Below are positions 7,138 to 15,674 of a DNA stretch of 32,181 bases, in pieces. Under the pieces are notes generated by a model that saw only the letters and a list, made by a program, of their open reading frames with translations, made no database searches and had not been told where the DNA came from. Positions within the stretch are counted from its first letter, which is position 1, and each line of letters begins with the position of its first letter. The DNA comes from Embleya hyalina (lineage in GTDB: Bacteria > Actinomycetota > Actinomycetes > Streptomycetales > Streptomycetaceae), in NCBI RefSeq assembly GCF_003967355.1, contig NZ_BIFH01000058.1, forward strand, positions 1,137 through 33,317. The letters run 5' to 3'. The position numbers and the translations under genes are program-made.

Positions 7138-8475
7138 GTGCCGTCAACTTCCGCCCACTTCCCGTGGGCCCTGCACCGGACCAGGCTCGCCAACGGTCTG
7201 CGTGTGGTGGTCTGCCCCGACACCACGGTGCCGCTCGCCGCGGTCAACCTCTGGTACGACGTGGGTTCGCGGCACGAGGTGGAGGGCAAGCACGGCTTCG
7301 CCCACCTCTTCGAGCACCTGATGTTCGAGGGCTCGGCACACGTCGACAAGGGCGGCCACTTCGCCGCCGTCGAGGGCTGCGGCGGCGACGGCATCAACGC
7401 CTCGACCAACCCGGACCGGACCAACTACTACCAGACGGTGCCCTCGGGCCGGCTCGACCTCGCGCTGTGGCTGGAGGCCGACCGGATGGGCTCGCTCGCG
7501 CTGACCCAGGAGACCCTGGACAACCAGCGCGAGGTGGTCAAGAACGAGCGCCGGCAGCGCTACGACAACGTGCCGTACGGGACCTGGAGCGAGGAGATGA
7601 CGGCCCTCGCCTACCCGGCGGGCCACCCCTACGCGACGTCCACGATCGGTTCGATGGAGGAGTTGGACAGCGCCGAACTGGCCGACTTCACCGCCTTCCA
7701 CGAGACCTACTACGCGCCGGACAACGCGGTGCTGACCGTGGTCGGGGACGTCGATCCGGAGCGGGTGGTCGCGCTCGCCGAACGCTACTTCGGCGGGATC
7801 GCCCCGCGCGGCTCCTTCCCGCAGCCCTCCCCCGACCCGCTGCCCGCCCGCTTCGGCGCCGGGCGGCACGTGACGGTGTATCGGGACGTACCCACACCGC
7901 GCCTGTTCCTGTGCCACCGGGCACCGCGCTTCGGCACCCCGGACGGGCCCGCCTCGACCGTGCTCGCGGCGGTCGTCGGGCGCGGCCGGGGCAGCCGGCT
8001 GTACCGCGAACTGGTCACCGCCCGCAACCTGGCCCAGTCCACCGGCGCGTTCCTGTCCGCGTGGGGCTACCTCAACCACGAGTCGGTCCTGATGGGCTCG
8101 TGCGCGCCGAGCGAGGGCACCGACCCCGGCGAACTCCTCGACGCGTATGTCGCGGTGTGCGACCGGGTGGCGGACGAGGGGGTGACCGAGGCCGAACTCG
8201 ACCGGGTCCGGGCGATGCTCGCCGGCGACTGGCTGCGCGAGTTGTCCACCGCCGGCGGCCGGGCCGACGCGATCGGCCGCTTCACCACACGATTCGGCGA
8301 CGCCGAGTCGATCCGCGACCACCTCGACCACCTGCTCGCGGTCACCACCGACGACGTGCGCCGCGTCGCCCGCGAGATCCTGCACGCGGACAACCGCATC
8401 GTGCTGGAGTTCCTGCCCGAGGCCGCCGAGGCGGGCGCCGGGATCGACACGGACGAGCCGGAGGCCGCCGCATGA
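7138..8475 (+). CDS. M16 family zinc metallopeptidase, catalytic subunit
   Basis: A 445-aa peptidase of the pitrilysin/processing-peptidase family. The inverted zinc motif HLFEH (56-60) is intact. The third zinc ligand is probably Glu137 in VVKNERRQ, 77 residues after His60, the distance seen in pitrilysin. The C-terminal M16 domain with GRGRGSRLYRELV follows at about 280-300. There is no signal peptide, so a cytoplasmic location is likely. GTG 7138 has GGAGGA (7125-7130) 7 bases upstream. The stop overlaps the start of the next gene as ATGA, so the two M16 subunits should be made in equal amounts and form the usual active/inactive pair. The acidic tail (about 425-445) is variable in this family. 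Confidence 0.92.
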   Translation: MPSTSAHFPWALHRTRLANGLRVVVCPDTTVPLAAVNLWYDVGSRHEVEGKHGFAHLFEHLMFEGSAHVDKGGHFAAVEGCGGDGINASTNPDRTNYYQTVPSGRLDLALWLEADRMGSLALTQETLDNQREVVKNERRQRYDNVPYGTWSEEMTALAYPAGHPYATSTIGSMEELDSAELADFTAFHETYYAPDNAVLTVVGDVDPERVVALAERYFGGIAPRGSFPQPSPDPLPARFGAGRHVTVYRDVPTPRLFLCHRAPRFGTPDGPASTVLAAVVGRGRGSRLYRELVTARNLAQSTGAFLSAWGYLNHESVLMGSCAPSEGTDPGELLDAYVAVCDRVADEGVTEAELDRVRAMLAGDWLRELSTAGGRADAIGRFTTRFGDAESIRDHLDHLLAVTTDDVRRVAREILHADNRIVLEFLPEAAEAGAGIDTDEPEAAA

Positions 8476-9839
8476 GCGCACACGTCGGGACCCGACACAC
8501 CCTGGTCGCCGAGCGGCCCACCGGCACCGAGCCGCGCCCGTACCGCTTCCCCGAGGTCCGCCGGGTCACCGTGGCCGGCGGCGAGGTGGTCGGCGCGCAC
8601 CTGCCCGGACACCGCCTGGCCTGGGCCAAGTCGGTCATGGAGAGCGGCGCGCTGCACGAACCGGTCGGCCTGGACGGGCTGGCCCGGATCACCTGCTCAC
8701 TGCTCGACGAGGGCAGCCTGGACCGCGACGCCGACGCGTTCGGCCTGGCCGTCGAGGCGCTGGGCGCGCAGTGGCGGATCGCCTGCGGGTGGGAGACCCA
8801 GGAGGTGGGCGTCGACCTGCCCGCCGACCGGCTCACCGCGGGCCTGGACCTGGTCGCCGAGGCGATCCGCCGCCCGGCCTTCACCGACGCCGACGTCGAG
8901 CGTTTCCTCGCCGACCACGTGCGCTCCCTGAAGACCGCCTGGGCGCAGCCCGGTACCCGCGCCCAACTCGCCTTCCGGCAGGCCCTGTTCGGGCCGGGAC
9001 ACCGGCTCGGCGGGGTGCTCGGCGGCACCCCGGACACCGCCGCCGCGCTGACCGCGGACGCGATCCGGGCCTTCCACGCGGACCGGATGACCGCGCCCGG
9101 CACCCTGGCGGTGGTCGGCGACCTGGACACGATCGACCTGGAGGCGCTGGGCACGATCGCCTTCACGGGCGCGACCGGCACCGGACGCCCCGCCGAACTC
9201 GCCGAGTTCACCGGTGCGCCCTCGACCCGGCAGGCGATCGTGGTGGACCGCCCCGGCGCGGTGCAGTCCGTGTTGCGGATCGGGCACACCGCGGCACCGC
9301 GCTCGACTCCGGACCTGATCGCCGTCGAGTTGTGCGCCGAGGTGCTGGGCGGCAGCTTCGGCTCCCGGCTCAACCACCTGCTGCGCGAGGTCAAGGGCTA
9401 CACCTACGGCGCGCACGCGAGCTTCGGACACGGTCGCCGCTCGGGCTCGTTCACGATGTCCGCCGCGGTGCACACCGAGGTCACCGCGGCGGCGGTGGTG
9501 GACACGATCGCCGAGATCCGCCGCATGCACTCCGACGGGGTCACCGCCGACGAACTCGCCGCGACGCGGGCCCACGCGCTCGGCAGCATGCCGATCAATC
9601 TGCAGACGCCGGGCGGCATCGGCGGCAGGTTGATCGAGGCGATCGTGCACGGCCTTCCGGACGACCATGTGACGCGTGAGTACGCGGAGATCGGGTCCAC
9701 GGACCGGGCCGCGGTCTCTCGTGCGGCGGCGACCCATCTGCGGCCCGACGAGCTTGCCGTCGTGGTCGAGGGCGACGCCTCGCGGGTGGTCCCGGACCTG
9801 GAGGCGGCCGGGTTCGAGGTGGTGCGCTCCGAGGTGTGA
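8472..9839 (+). CDS. M16 family peptidase-like protein, non-catalytic subunit
   Basis: A 455-aa protein with the two-domain M16 fold. The HXXEH motif is missing: the aligned region reads TCSLLDEGSLDRDAD. The C-terminal half keeps the family signature GGSFGSRLNHLLREVKGYTY (about 296-315), followed by the glycine-rich segment MPINLQTPGGIGG. In known M16 heterodimers the inactive subunit provides substrate-binding surfaces, and that role is likely here. It starts at ATG 8472, inside the stop codon of the catalytic subunit. The substrates of actinomycete M16 pairs are mostly unknown. Confidence 0.88.
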   Translation: MSAHVGTRHTLVAERPTGTEPRPYRFPEVRRVTVAGGEVVGAHLPGHRLAWAKSVMESGALHEPVGLDGLARITCSLLDEGSLDRDADAFGLAVEALGAQWRIACGWETQEVGVDLPADRLTAGLDLVAEAIRRPAFTDADVERFLADHVRSLKTAWAQPGTRAQLAFRQALFGPGHRLGGVLGGTPDTAAALTADAIRAFHADRMTAPGTLAVVGDLDTIDLEALGTIAFTGATGTGRPAELAEFTGAPSTRQAIVVDRPGAVQSVLRIGHTAAPRSTPDLIAVELCAEVLGGSFGSRLNHLLREVKGYTYGAHASFGHGRRSGSFTMSAAVHTEVTAAAVVDTIAEIRRMHSDGVTADELAATRAHALGSMPINLQTPGGIGGRLIEAIVHGLPDDHVTREYAEIGSTDRAAVSRAAATHLRPDELAVVVEGDASRVVPDLEAAGFEVVRSEV

Positions 9840-9879
9840 CGCCGGGTTTTCAGGGGGCTCGGCCGAGCGGGACCCTCGG

Positions 9880-10554
9880 TCAGGTGGGGGCGTCGGCCAG
9901 GTACACCTGGCGGTAGCCGCTCCATACCGCCGGGCCCAGGTCCTGTGGCACGTGCGGGGGGAGCGGCCACATCGGGCCGCTCACCTCGCACAGCAGCACG
10001 TGCAGACCGCTGCCCGCGTCGAACCAGCGCAGACCCACCGCGCCCGGTGAGCGCAGGAGTTCGGCCACCGCCTCCTCGTGCAACCAGCGGCCCATCGCGG
10101 TGCCGGAGCCGTGCGCGGTCAGGTGCAGCACCTTGTCGCCGGCCGGGAACAGCCGGCTCGCCGACACGTTGGGCCAGCGCCGCACCTCGCGGCAGTCCAG
10201 CCGGGACGAGGTGATCGCGCCGATCAGTTCGGGCGGCAGCGGGGTGCGGGCGGTGTCGTGTACGTCGTCGCCGGCGGCGGCGAGCACACCCACGTGCTTG
10301 AGGTCGTACACGGTCAGATACCGCGCGGCCGGCGGCCCGACCTCGGCCTCACCGTTGGTGAACGCGCCGCACAGCACGAAGCGGCGGGCGCGCCGAAAGC
10401 CGGGCACCTTGAGCAGGTCGTCGTGGTGTCGATCGCACCAAGGGGAAAACGTTCCGTCCAAGGCCTCGGGAAGATCCGATCGCAGGTGCAACAGCCCCGC
10501 ACCCGTGGGGAATCCGTCCAGCTCGAGTCGCGGTATCGCGGCCTGGTCGGACAT
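9880..10554 (-). CDS. Conserved-looking protein of unknown function
   Basis: A 224-aa soluble protein that I do not firmly recognise. The N-terminal part has the pattern FSPWCDRHHDDLLKVPGFRR (about 36-55), followed by a short beta-like segment (ARRFVLCGAF). This resembles ferredoxin-like alpha/beta-barrel (EthD-like) proteins, in which a Trp-x-x-[YC]-x-x-x-His stretch precedes LL-x-x-PGF. A second, similarly spaced half (about 125-220) may repeat the fold. ATG 10554 has GGGGAGG 8 bases upstream. The gene follows the ankyrin gene by 77 bp on the same strand and may share its transcript. It converges with the M16 pair, leaving only 40 bp between the stops. No enzymatic function can be assigned. 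Confidence 0.75.
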   Translation of the reverse strand: MSDQAAIPRLELDGFPTGAGLLHLRSDLPEALDGTFSPWCDRHHDDLLKVPGFRRARRFVLCGAFTNGEAEVGPPAARYLTVYDLKHVGVLAAAGDDVHDTARTPLPPELIGAITSSRLDCREVRRWPNVSASRLFPAGDKVLHLTAHGSGTAMGRWLHEEAVAELLRSPGAVGLRWFDAGSGLHVLLCEVSGPMWPLPPHVPQDLGPAVWSGYRQVYLADAPT

Positions 10555-10631
10555 CGTGTGCGCCTCCCCCGACTCCCTCGCGCCCGGCTGTCCCTGGCGC
10601 AGGCGGGAACTGACGGAGGGTCATGGTTTTG

Positions 10632-11057
10632 TTACCCACCGGTCGCCGAAAGCATGTCCTCCTTGCCGAACATCCGCGCGGTCTCGCGCGCGCTCGGCGT
10701 GCCCGCGTCCGGGTCGGCGCCGGCCGCCAACAGCGCCGCCGCCACCTCCGGCTCGTTCTTGAACACCGCGCCCGCGAGCGGCGTCTGGCCGCGGTCGTTG
10801 GCCCGGTCCGGATCCGCGCCGCGGTCCAGCAACGCGCGTACCGCGTCGGCGTGTCCGTGGTACGCGGCGAGCATCACCAGCGTGTCGCCCCGGTCGTTGG
10901 CCAGGTTCGCCGGCAACCCGCCGTCCACGTAGCCGGCCAGCGTCTCGGCGTCGCCGACCCGGGCCGCCTCGAACATCCGCCCGGCCAATTCCTCGATGGC
11001 GCGCTCGTCCGCCGCGGACGGCGACTCCGACCCCGACTCGGGCTGTTGCTCGCTCAT
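10632..11057 (-). CDS. Ankyrin-repeat protein
   Basis: A small acidic cytoplasmic protein of 141 aa built from ankyrin repeats. Two full repeats are clear: one around residues 53-85 (ANDRGDTLVMLAAYHGHADA followed by VRALLDRGADPD) and one around 86-118 (RANDRGQTPLAGAVFKNEPE followed by VAAALLAAGADPD). A degenerate repeat precedes them (MFEAARVGDAETLAGYVDGG) and a partial cap follows. ATG 11057 has GGAGG 5 bases upstream and is better than the upstream in-frame GTG near 11087. Ankyrin repeats mediate protein-protein contacts, so it may be a partner for another protein, possibly the product of the next gene downstream. Confidence 0.88.
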   Translation of the reverse strand: MSEQQPESGSESPSAADERAIEELAGRMFEAARVGDAETLAGYVDGGLPANLANDRGDTLVMLAAYHGHADAVRALLDRGADPDRANDRGQTPLAGAVFKNEPEVAAALLAAGADPDAGTPSARETARMFGKEDMLSATGG

Positions 11058-11225
11058 GACGACCTCCGTGCGCGTGACGGCCCGCACGGCGCGGGCCGGG
11101 CCGCCGTGCGACCCGATCCGAACCTATCGGGTGGCGCGCCGCGCGAGCCGTCCCACCCGCGTGGACACGCGTGTGAGAATCGGTCCACGCCCGGCCCCGG
11201 GCCCCGGATCCGAAGGAGGCGGCTC

Positions 11226-12071
11226 TTGCGCCGGCAACGCCATCAGCACCATCCGGACCTCGACGCGTACTTCGCCCGGATCGGCTGGTCCGGTGAGCGG
11301 GCGCCGACGTGGGCGACACTGCGTTCGCTGCATCTGGCGCACGTCGTCGGCATCCCGTTCGAGAACGTCGAGGTCGTCATGGGCGGCGTACCCTCGCTGG
11401 AGCCGGCCGACCTGGAGGACAAGCTGGTCCGGCAGGGCCGCGGCGGTTATTGCTTCGAGCACAACCTGCTGTTCGCGGGCGTGTTGGAGGCCCTGGGCTT
11501 CGAGGTGACCCGGCTGGCCGCGCGGGTGCGGATGGGCTCCGACGCGGTCCGCCCGCTGACCCACATACTGCTCGCGGTCGAGGTGCCCGGCGAGGCGCAC
11601 CCCTACATCGCCGACGTCGGCTTCGGCAGCGGCGGCCTGTTGGAGCCGCTGCCGTTGCTGCCGGGGGTGTCCAGCCCGCAGGGCGCGTGGCGCTACCGGC
11701 TGGTGCGCGAGCACGACCTGTGGCTGCTGCAGACCGTGTACGGCGACGACGGGTGGTTCACCGTCTACGAGTTCACGCTCCAGCGCCGGGAGTTGGTCGA
11801 CTACGAGGTGGCGAACTGGTACGTCGCCACCCATCCCGGCTCCCCGTTCCGGCACACCCTGCGGGTGCAGCGCAGCGGGCCGCACGAGCGCGCCTACGTG
11901 GTGGACCGGCTGCTGACCGTGGTGCGCAGCGACGGCTCCACCGAGGAGCGCCGGCTCGCGGACGATCACGAGGTGCTGCGACTCCTGGTCCGCGACTTCG
12001 GGCTGCTGCTGCCCTGGGACACGGCCTTCCCCGAACCGCCCGAGCGCCCGGAACGACCCGAGGAGAATTGA
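11226..12071 (+). CDS. nat: Arylamine N-acetyltransferase
   Basis: This 281-aa cytoplasmic enzyme transfers an acyl group from acetyl-CoA to arylamines and hydrazines. The complete Cys-His-Asp triad is visible: C76 in GRGGYCFEHN, H113 in LTHILLAVEV and D130 in YIADVGFG. The IPFENVEV motif (43-50) is also typical. The length agrees with bacterial NATs (about 270-290 aa). The start is TTG 11226, because AAGGAGG (11213-11219) is placed 6 bases before it and no other start codon near the N-terminus has such a site. The O-methyltransferase gene begins 3 bases after its stop, so the two form an operon. Members of this family also act as amide synthases in ansamycin biosynthesis, but no polyketide genes are nearby. 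Confidence 0.92.
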   Translation: MRRQRHQHHPDLDAYFARIGWSGERAPTWATLRSLHLAHVVGIPFENVEVVMGGVPSLEPADLEDKLVRQGRGGYCFEHNLLFAGVLEALGFEVTRLAARVRMGSDAVRPLTHILLAVEVPGEAHPYIADVGFGSGGLLEPLPLLPGVSSPQGAWRYRLVREHDLWLLQTVYGDDGWFTVYEFTLQRRELVDYEVANWYVATHPGSPFRHTLRVQRSGPHERAYVVDRLLTVVRSDGSTEERRLADDHEVLRLLVRDFGLLLPWDTAFPEPPERPERPEEN

Positions 12072-12074
12072 CCG

Positions 12075-12746
12075 ATGTCCTTCGACAAGCAGGTGCGCGT
12101 CACCCCGGAGCTGTACGACTACGTCCTGGACCACTCCCTGGCGCCCGACCCGGCGCAGCGCACGGTGATCGAACGCACCAGGGGCATGGGCGGGTTGGCC
12201 CAGTTGCAGGTGCCCGCCGAGCAGGGCGCGCTGTTGACGCTGCTCTCCGGTGTGGTCCGGCCGCGGGTCGCGGTCGAGGTCGGCACCTTCACCGGATACT
12301 CGGCGCTGTGCATCGCCAAGGGGTTGGCCGCGGACGGCCGGCTGCTGTGTTGCGACGTGTCCGAGGAGTGGACCGAGATCGCCCGCGAGACGTGGCGGGA
12401 GGCGGGCGTGGCCGATCGCATCGACCTGCGGATCGCACCGGCCCTGGAGACGCTGGACGCGCTGCCCTCGCATCCGCACATCGATCTGGCGTTCATCGAC
12501 GCGAACAAGGACGGCTACATCTCCTACTGGGAGGCGCTGGTCCCGCGGATGCGGCCGAACGGTCTGCTGATCGCGGACAACGTGCTCTACGACGGGCAGG
12601 TGCTCGCGCCGAACGGCGACCCGACGCCGGCGGCGGTGCACGCGTTCAACGAGCACGTGAAGGCCGACCGTCGGGTGGAGCCGGTGATGTTGCCGGTCGC
12701 GGACGGGATCACGCTGGCCCGGGTGAAGGCGCTCGACGAGGACTGA
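12075..12746 (+). CDS. SAM-dependent O-methyltransferase, class I
   Basis: A 223-aa enzyme of the metal-dependent, caffeoyl-CoA/catechol type O-methyltransferase family. The SAM-binding motif EVGTFTGYSA is at 68-77. The metal-binding residues are D142 in FIDANKDGY and D168-N169 in IADNV. The N-terminal helix includes QLQVPAEQG. Members typically methylate a hydroxyl of catechol-like small molecules. ATG 12075 has AGGAG (12061-12065) 9 bases upstream, within the end of nat. Together with NAT it may modify or detoxify aromatic compounds, which is an inference from the operon. Two strong hairpins follow the stop. Confidence 0.92.
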   Translation: MSFDKQVRVTPELYDYVLDHSLAPDPAQRTVIERTRGMGGLAQLQVPAEQGALLTLLSGVVRPRVAVEVGTFTGYSALCIAKGLAADGRLLCCDVSEEWTEIARETWREAGVADRIDLRIAPALETLDALPSHPHIDLAFIDANKDGYISYWEALVPRMRPNGLLIADNVLYDGQVLAPNGDPTPAAVHAFNEHVKADRRVEPVMLPVADGITLARVKALDED

Positions 12747-12758
12747 CCCGTCCCTGGC

Positions 12759-12784
12759 GCACGCCGGGCACCGGCCCGGCGTGC
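12759..12784. terminator. Hairpin after the O-methyltransferase gene
   Basis: GCACGCCGGGC (12759-12769) pairs perfectly with GCCCGGCGTGC (12774-12784) around a 4-base loop, 12 bases after the stop codon. It lies between convergent genes. Confidence 0.75.
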
Positions 12785-12792
12785 CGACGCCG

Positions 12793-12830
12793 CGGTGCCG
12801 GACGGATCGGGCCCGATCCGTCCGGCACCG
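12793..12830. terminator. 38-bp perfect palindrome between convergent genes
   Basis: A 19-base arm (12793-12811) is followed directly by its exact reverse complement (12812-12830) with no spacer. It lies 15 bases from the stop of the DUF6493-like gene and probably terminates that gene on the minus strand and the nat operon on the plus strand. Confidence 0.75.
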
Positions 12831-12845
12831 TGCGCCCGGCCCGGC

Positions 12846-15674
12846 TCAGCCCGGGTCGCCGCCGAGCACCTTGCGCAGCCGCCGTGCCTCCACCACGGCC
12901 CGGGACGAGCCCTTGCGGTCGGCGAGTTCGGCCAGGCCGGGGATGGACACCCCCCGCGCGCCCGAGCCGGCCGCGGTCTCCGCGGCGAGCGCGAGCACGT
13001 CGCCGAGCCCGGTGGCCTTGGTCCCGGCCAGCAGGTCCGGCAGGAAGCCGCTCAGCGTGCCCCACACGGTGCCCGTCGCGCCCGCCCGGGCCGCGTCGCG
13101 CAGCGAGGCGACCACGCGGGTGGTCTTGAGCCCGCGTGTGCGTACCGCCTCGCCCAGATCGCGGCCCAGCGCCGCGGTGTCCCACGCGTCGTCCCGGGCG
13201 CTCAACGTCACGAACGCGTCCACCGCGCCGGTGCGGTCCTCGGCGGCCTGCGCGCCCAGCGCGTAGGCCATGGCCAACGACATGCCCGGCCCCAGCGGAC
13301 CGAACGACTCGGCCAGCGCCGGCAGCACCTCCGCGCCCCGGCTCGTGCCGTCGATGCCGCGTTGGGTACAGATCGCCAGGTGCGCCGCGATCACGTCCCG
13401 GTCCCGGGGCAGCAGCAGCGGCCAGCAGTGCAGGTCGGGCCCGGAGTCCTCGGACCAGGCCGAGCTGCGGGCGGTGGCGCCCGGGTCGGCCAGGCCGTAC
13501 ACGGCGCGCGCGGTCTCCGGCACGGTGTCCGGGTCGCCGGGGACCACCGTGGCCAGGGGCCCGTCGCTGTGTACCCATCCGCCCTTCGGCGCGGAGTACG
13601 CGCGGTGGATCCGGTCGAATCGACCGCGTCCGACCAGCGCGGGCGCCGGGCCGCCGGCCGCCATCGTCCGGGCCACCCGCAGACCCGCCGGCGAGGCGAG
13701 TCGGTGGGCGCGGGCGATCGACGCGGGGTCGAGGTCGAACGGCAGCCGCAGCAGTGCCTGGTCGACGTCGCGCCGCCAGGGACTGTGCCCGGACGCCTCC
13801 CACGTCTCCAGGCCGGCCACCAGCGCCTCGGGATCCACGAAACCGCTCGCGTCGGCGATCTCGGCCAGGTAGGGGCCGGAGTGCGGCACTCGCAGCCGGG
13901 TGCCCACCTCGTACAACCGGGCGAGCAGGAAACGTTGGGGCGGGGCGATCCGCTCGATGTCGCGCTTCTCGCCGGGGATCAGGTCGTGCTCGGCCGCGTC
14001 GCCCTTGCCGAACAGGCTGCGGAACCAGCCCTGTCGGCCGCCGTGGCCGGTGGCGGCGGCCACCATGGCGCCGACCGCGCCCCGGACCTGCTGGGCGAAC
14101 CAGTCCTGGTGCACGATGTGCCCGTGCTGCTCGGTGAGCGGGAGCAGCGCGGTGTGCAACGCCTGGCGGTCCCGGGCGTGTTCGCGCAGCAGGGCGGCCA
14201 CGATCCGCTCCACCGCCAGCGGGTCGGTCGCCTGGCCGTGTGGGTTGACCCACGGGTTGGGGGTGCTCCCGAAGAACACCGCCAGTTCCTCGACCAGTTC
14301 GGCCATCGAGGCGATCGGCGGCGGCAGCTCGCGGGCCGGCGGCGGGCCGAGCGGGATCACGAACTCCGGCTCCGGCGCCCCGCTTTCGCCGATCAGCGCG
14401 GCCGCCTCCGGGCGGATCGCGTCGCCGAGCATCGGCAGCGCGTCGCGTACCTCGGTCAGCACGAGGTCGACCTGGTCGGGGGGCAGCGCGCGGACGTGTT
14501 TGGCGATCAACGCGACGGCGCGTTCCTGGAGGTCGCCGGCGGTCGAGCCGAACGTGGTGCAGGCGGTGGCGAGCAGGGTGCCGGCGTGCGCCGGGTGCCG
14601 CTTGATCGCCGTGCCCAACCAGGTGAGTTGGGCGCGTACCAGGGTCTTCTCGGCGCGGAAGAGCACGCTGCGACTCGCCTCGGCGATCCGCTCCGGATCC
14701 AGCCGATCCGCGGCGTCCACCCGGCGCAGCGCGGCCTGGGCGAGCGCGGCCACCGGGGAGGGCGCGTCGGGCAGCAGCCGGAGGTAGCCGTCGACGCGGG
14801 CGGCTAGTTCGTCGTCGGTGGGCGCCAGCGCCTCGTGCAGGCGGATGAATCCGCGCAGTGCGCCGGGTCGTTCGCCGCGCAGCAGCCTGGACAGGCAGCC
14901 GTCCAGGACCACGTCGCGCTCGATCGTCCCGGCGTCGGCGAGCGCGGCCAGCGCGGTGTCCCAGCCCGGCCGCAGGGCGTTCGGCCCGCCGGTCGGGGTG
15001 TCCAGGTTCTGCCCGACCCCGGCGACCTCGAACAGCGCGGGCAGCAGGTCCGGGAAGTAGCGGTCGGCGGCCAGGTGCTCGGCGAGCGGGCGCCCCGAGC
15101 CGCGCCACCGGCCGCCCACCTCGAACATCCACCGCAGGACGAAGCCCGGCGTGGTCGGCGTGGGCAACCCGGCGCCGCGCACCAGGGCGTCCACGACGTG
15201 CCACTGATTGCCCCAGGGATCCAGCGGCAGCCGCGCGGCCATGCGGGTGGCGATGTCGGGTGTCCAGGCCGGGTCGCGCTCGGCGAGGATCGTGTATATC
15301 GCCTCCTGGCCGAACTTCTCGGGCCAGGTCATGTCCTCGCGCAGCAGCCACTGGGCGATGCCGGCGGGGCCGCCCAGGAGCGCGACGCCGACGTGGCGCA
15401 GCGGCCGCAGCGGGCGTACCTCGGGCCTGCCGTCGCGGCGGGTGCGGACCGCCTCCTTGTAGGCGGGCAACAGCGCGCGGCGCTCGGCCTCGGTGCGGCC
15501 CGCGAACAGCGCCACGATCGGCGCGGGGTCGTCCACGTGCCGGCCCGGGTCGTCCACGACCGCGAGCACCCGCTCCCACGTCAGGGGCTCGCGCGCGGAC
15601 GCGCCGCCCGTCGGGCCGGCGCCGGTGGGGGGCGTGCCCGTGGGCCGGGTGCCGGTCGGGGTGGTGCCGGTCAT
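12846..15674 (-). CDS. Large DUF6493-like protein, partner of the SWIM protein
   Basis: A 942-aa soluble protein without signal peptide or membrane segment. It resembles proteins annotated DUF6493 that sit next to SWIM zinc-finger genes in actinomycetes; this name is from memory and not checked. The N-terminus carries a TGT/PTG-rich low-complexity stretch (about 2-25). The body is rich in amphipathic helices, many of them Ala/Leu-rich pairs such as AALAQAALRRVDAADRL and LVLTEVRDALPMLGDAI, suggesting a HEAT-like solenoid. A Trp-rich segment around residues 140-175 (DPWGNQWHVVDAL) is probably family-specific. No catalytic motif was recognised. ATG 15674 overlaps the SWIM gene stop as ATGA, with AGGAGG 8 bases upstream, so translation is coupled. 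The pair probably forms a complex whose function is unknown. Confidence 0.75.
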   Translation of the reverse strand: MTGTTPTGTRPTGTPPTGAGPTGGASAREPLTWERVLAVVDDPGRHVDDPAPIVALFAGRTEAERRALLPAYKEAVRTRRDGRPEVRPLRPLRHVGVALLGGPAGIAQWLLREDMTWPEKFGQEAIYTILAERDPAWTPDIATRMAARLPLDPWGNQWHVVDALVRGAGLPTPTTPGFVLRWMFEVGGRWRGSGRPLAEHLAADRYFPDLLPALFEVAGVGQNLDTPTGGPNALRPGWDTALAALADAGTIERDVVLDGCLSRLLRGERPGALRGFIRLHEALAPTDDELAARVDGYLRLLPDAPSPVAALAQAALRRVDAADRLDPERIAEASRSVLFRAEKTLVRAQLTWLGTAIKRHPAHAGTLLATACTTFGSTAGDLQERAVALIAKHVRALPPDQVDLVLTEVRDALPMLGDAIRPEAAALIGESGAPEPEFVIPLGPPPARELPPPIASMAELVEELAVFFGSTPNPWVNPHGQATDPLAVERIVAALLREHARDRQALHTALLPLTEQHGHIVHQDWFAQQVRGAVGAMVAAATGHGGRQGWFRSLFGKGDAAEHDLIPGEKRDIERIAPPQRFLLARLYEVGTRLRVPHSGPYLAEIADASGFVDPEALVAGLETWEASGHSPWRRDVDQALLRLPFDLDPASIARAHRLASPAGLRVARTMAAGGPAPALVGRGRFDRIHRAYSAPKGGWVHSDGPLATVVPGDPDTVPETARAVYGLADPGATARSSAWSEDSGPDLHCWPLLLPRDRDVIAAHLAICTQRGIDGTSRGAEVLPALAESFGPLGPGMSLAMAYALGAQAAEDRTGAVDAFVTLSARDDAWDTAALGRDLGEAVRTRGLKTTRVVASLRDAARAGATGTVWGTLSGFLPDLLAGTKATGLGDVLALAAETAAGSGARGVSIPGLAELADRKGSSRAVVEARRLRKVLGGDPG

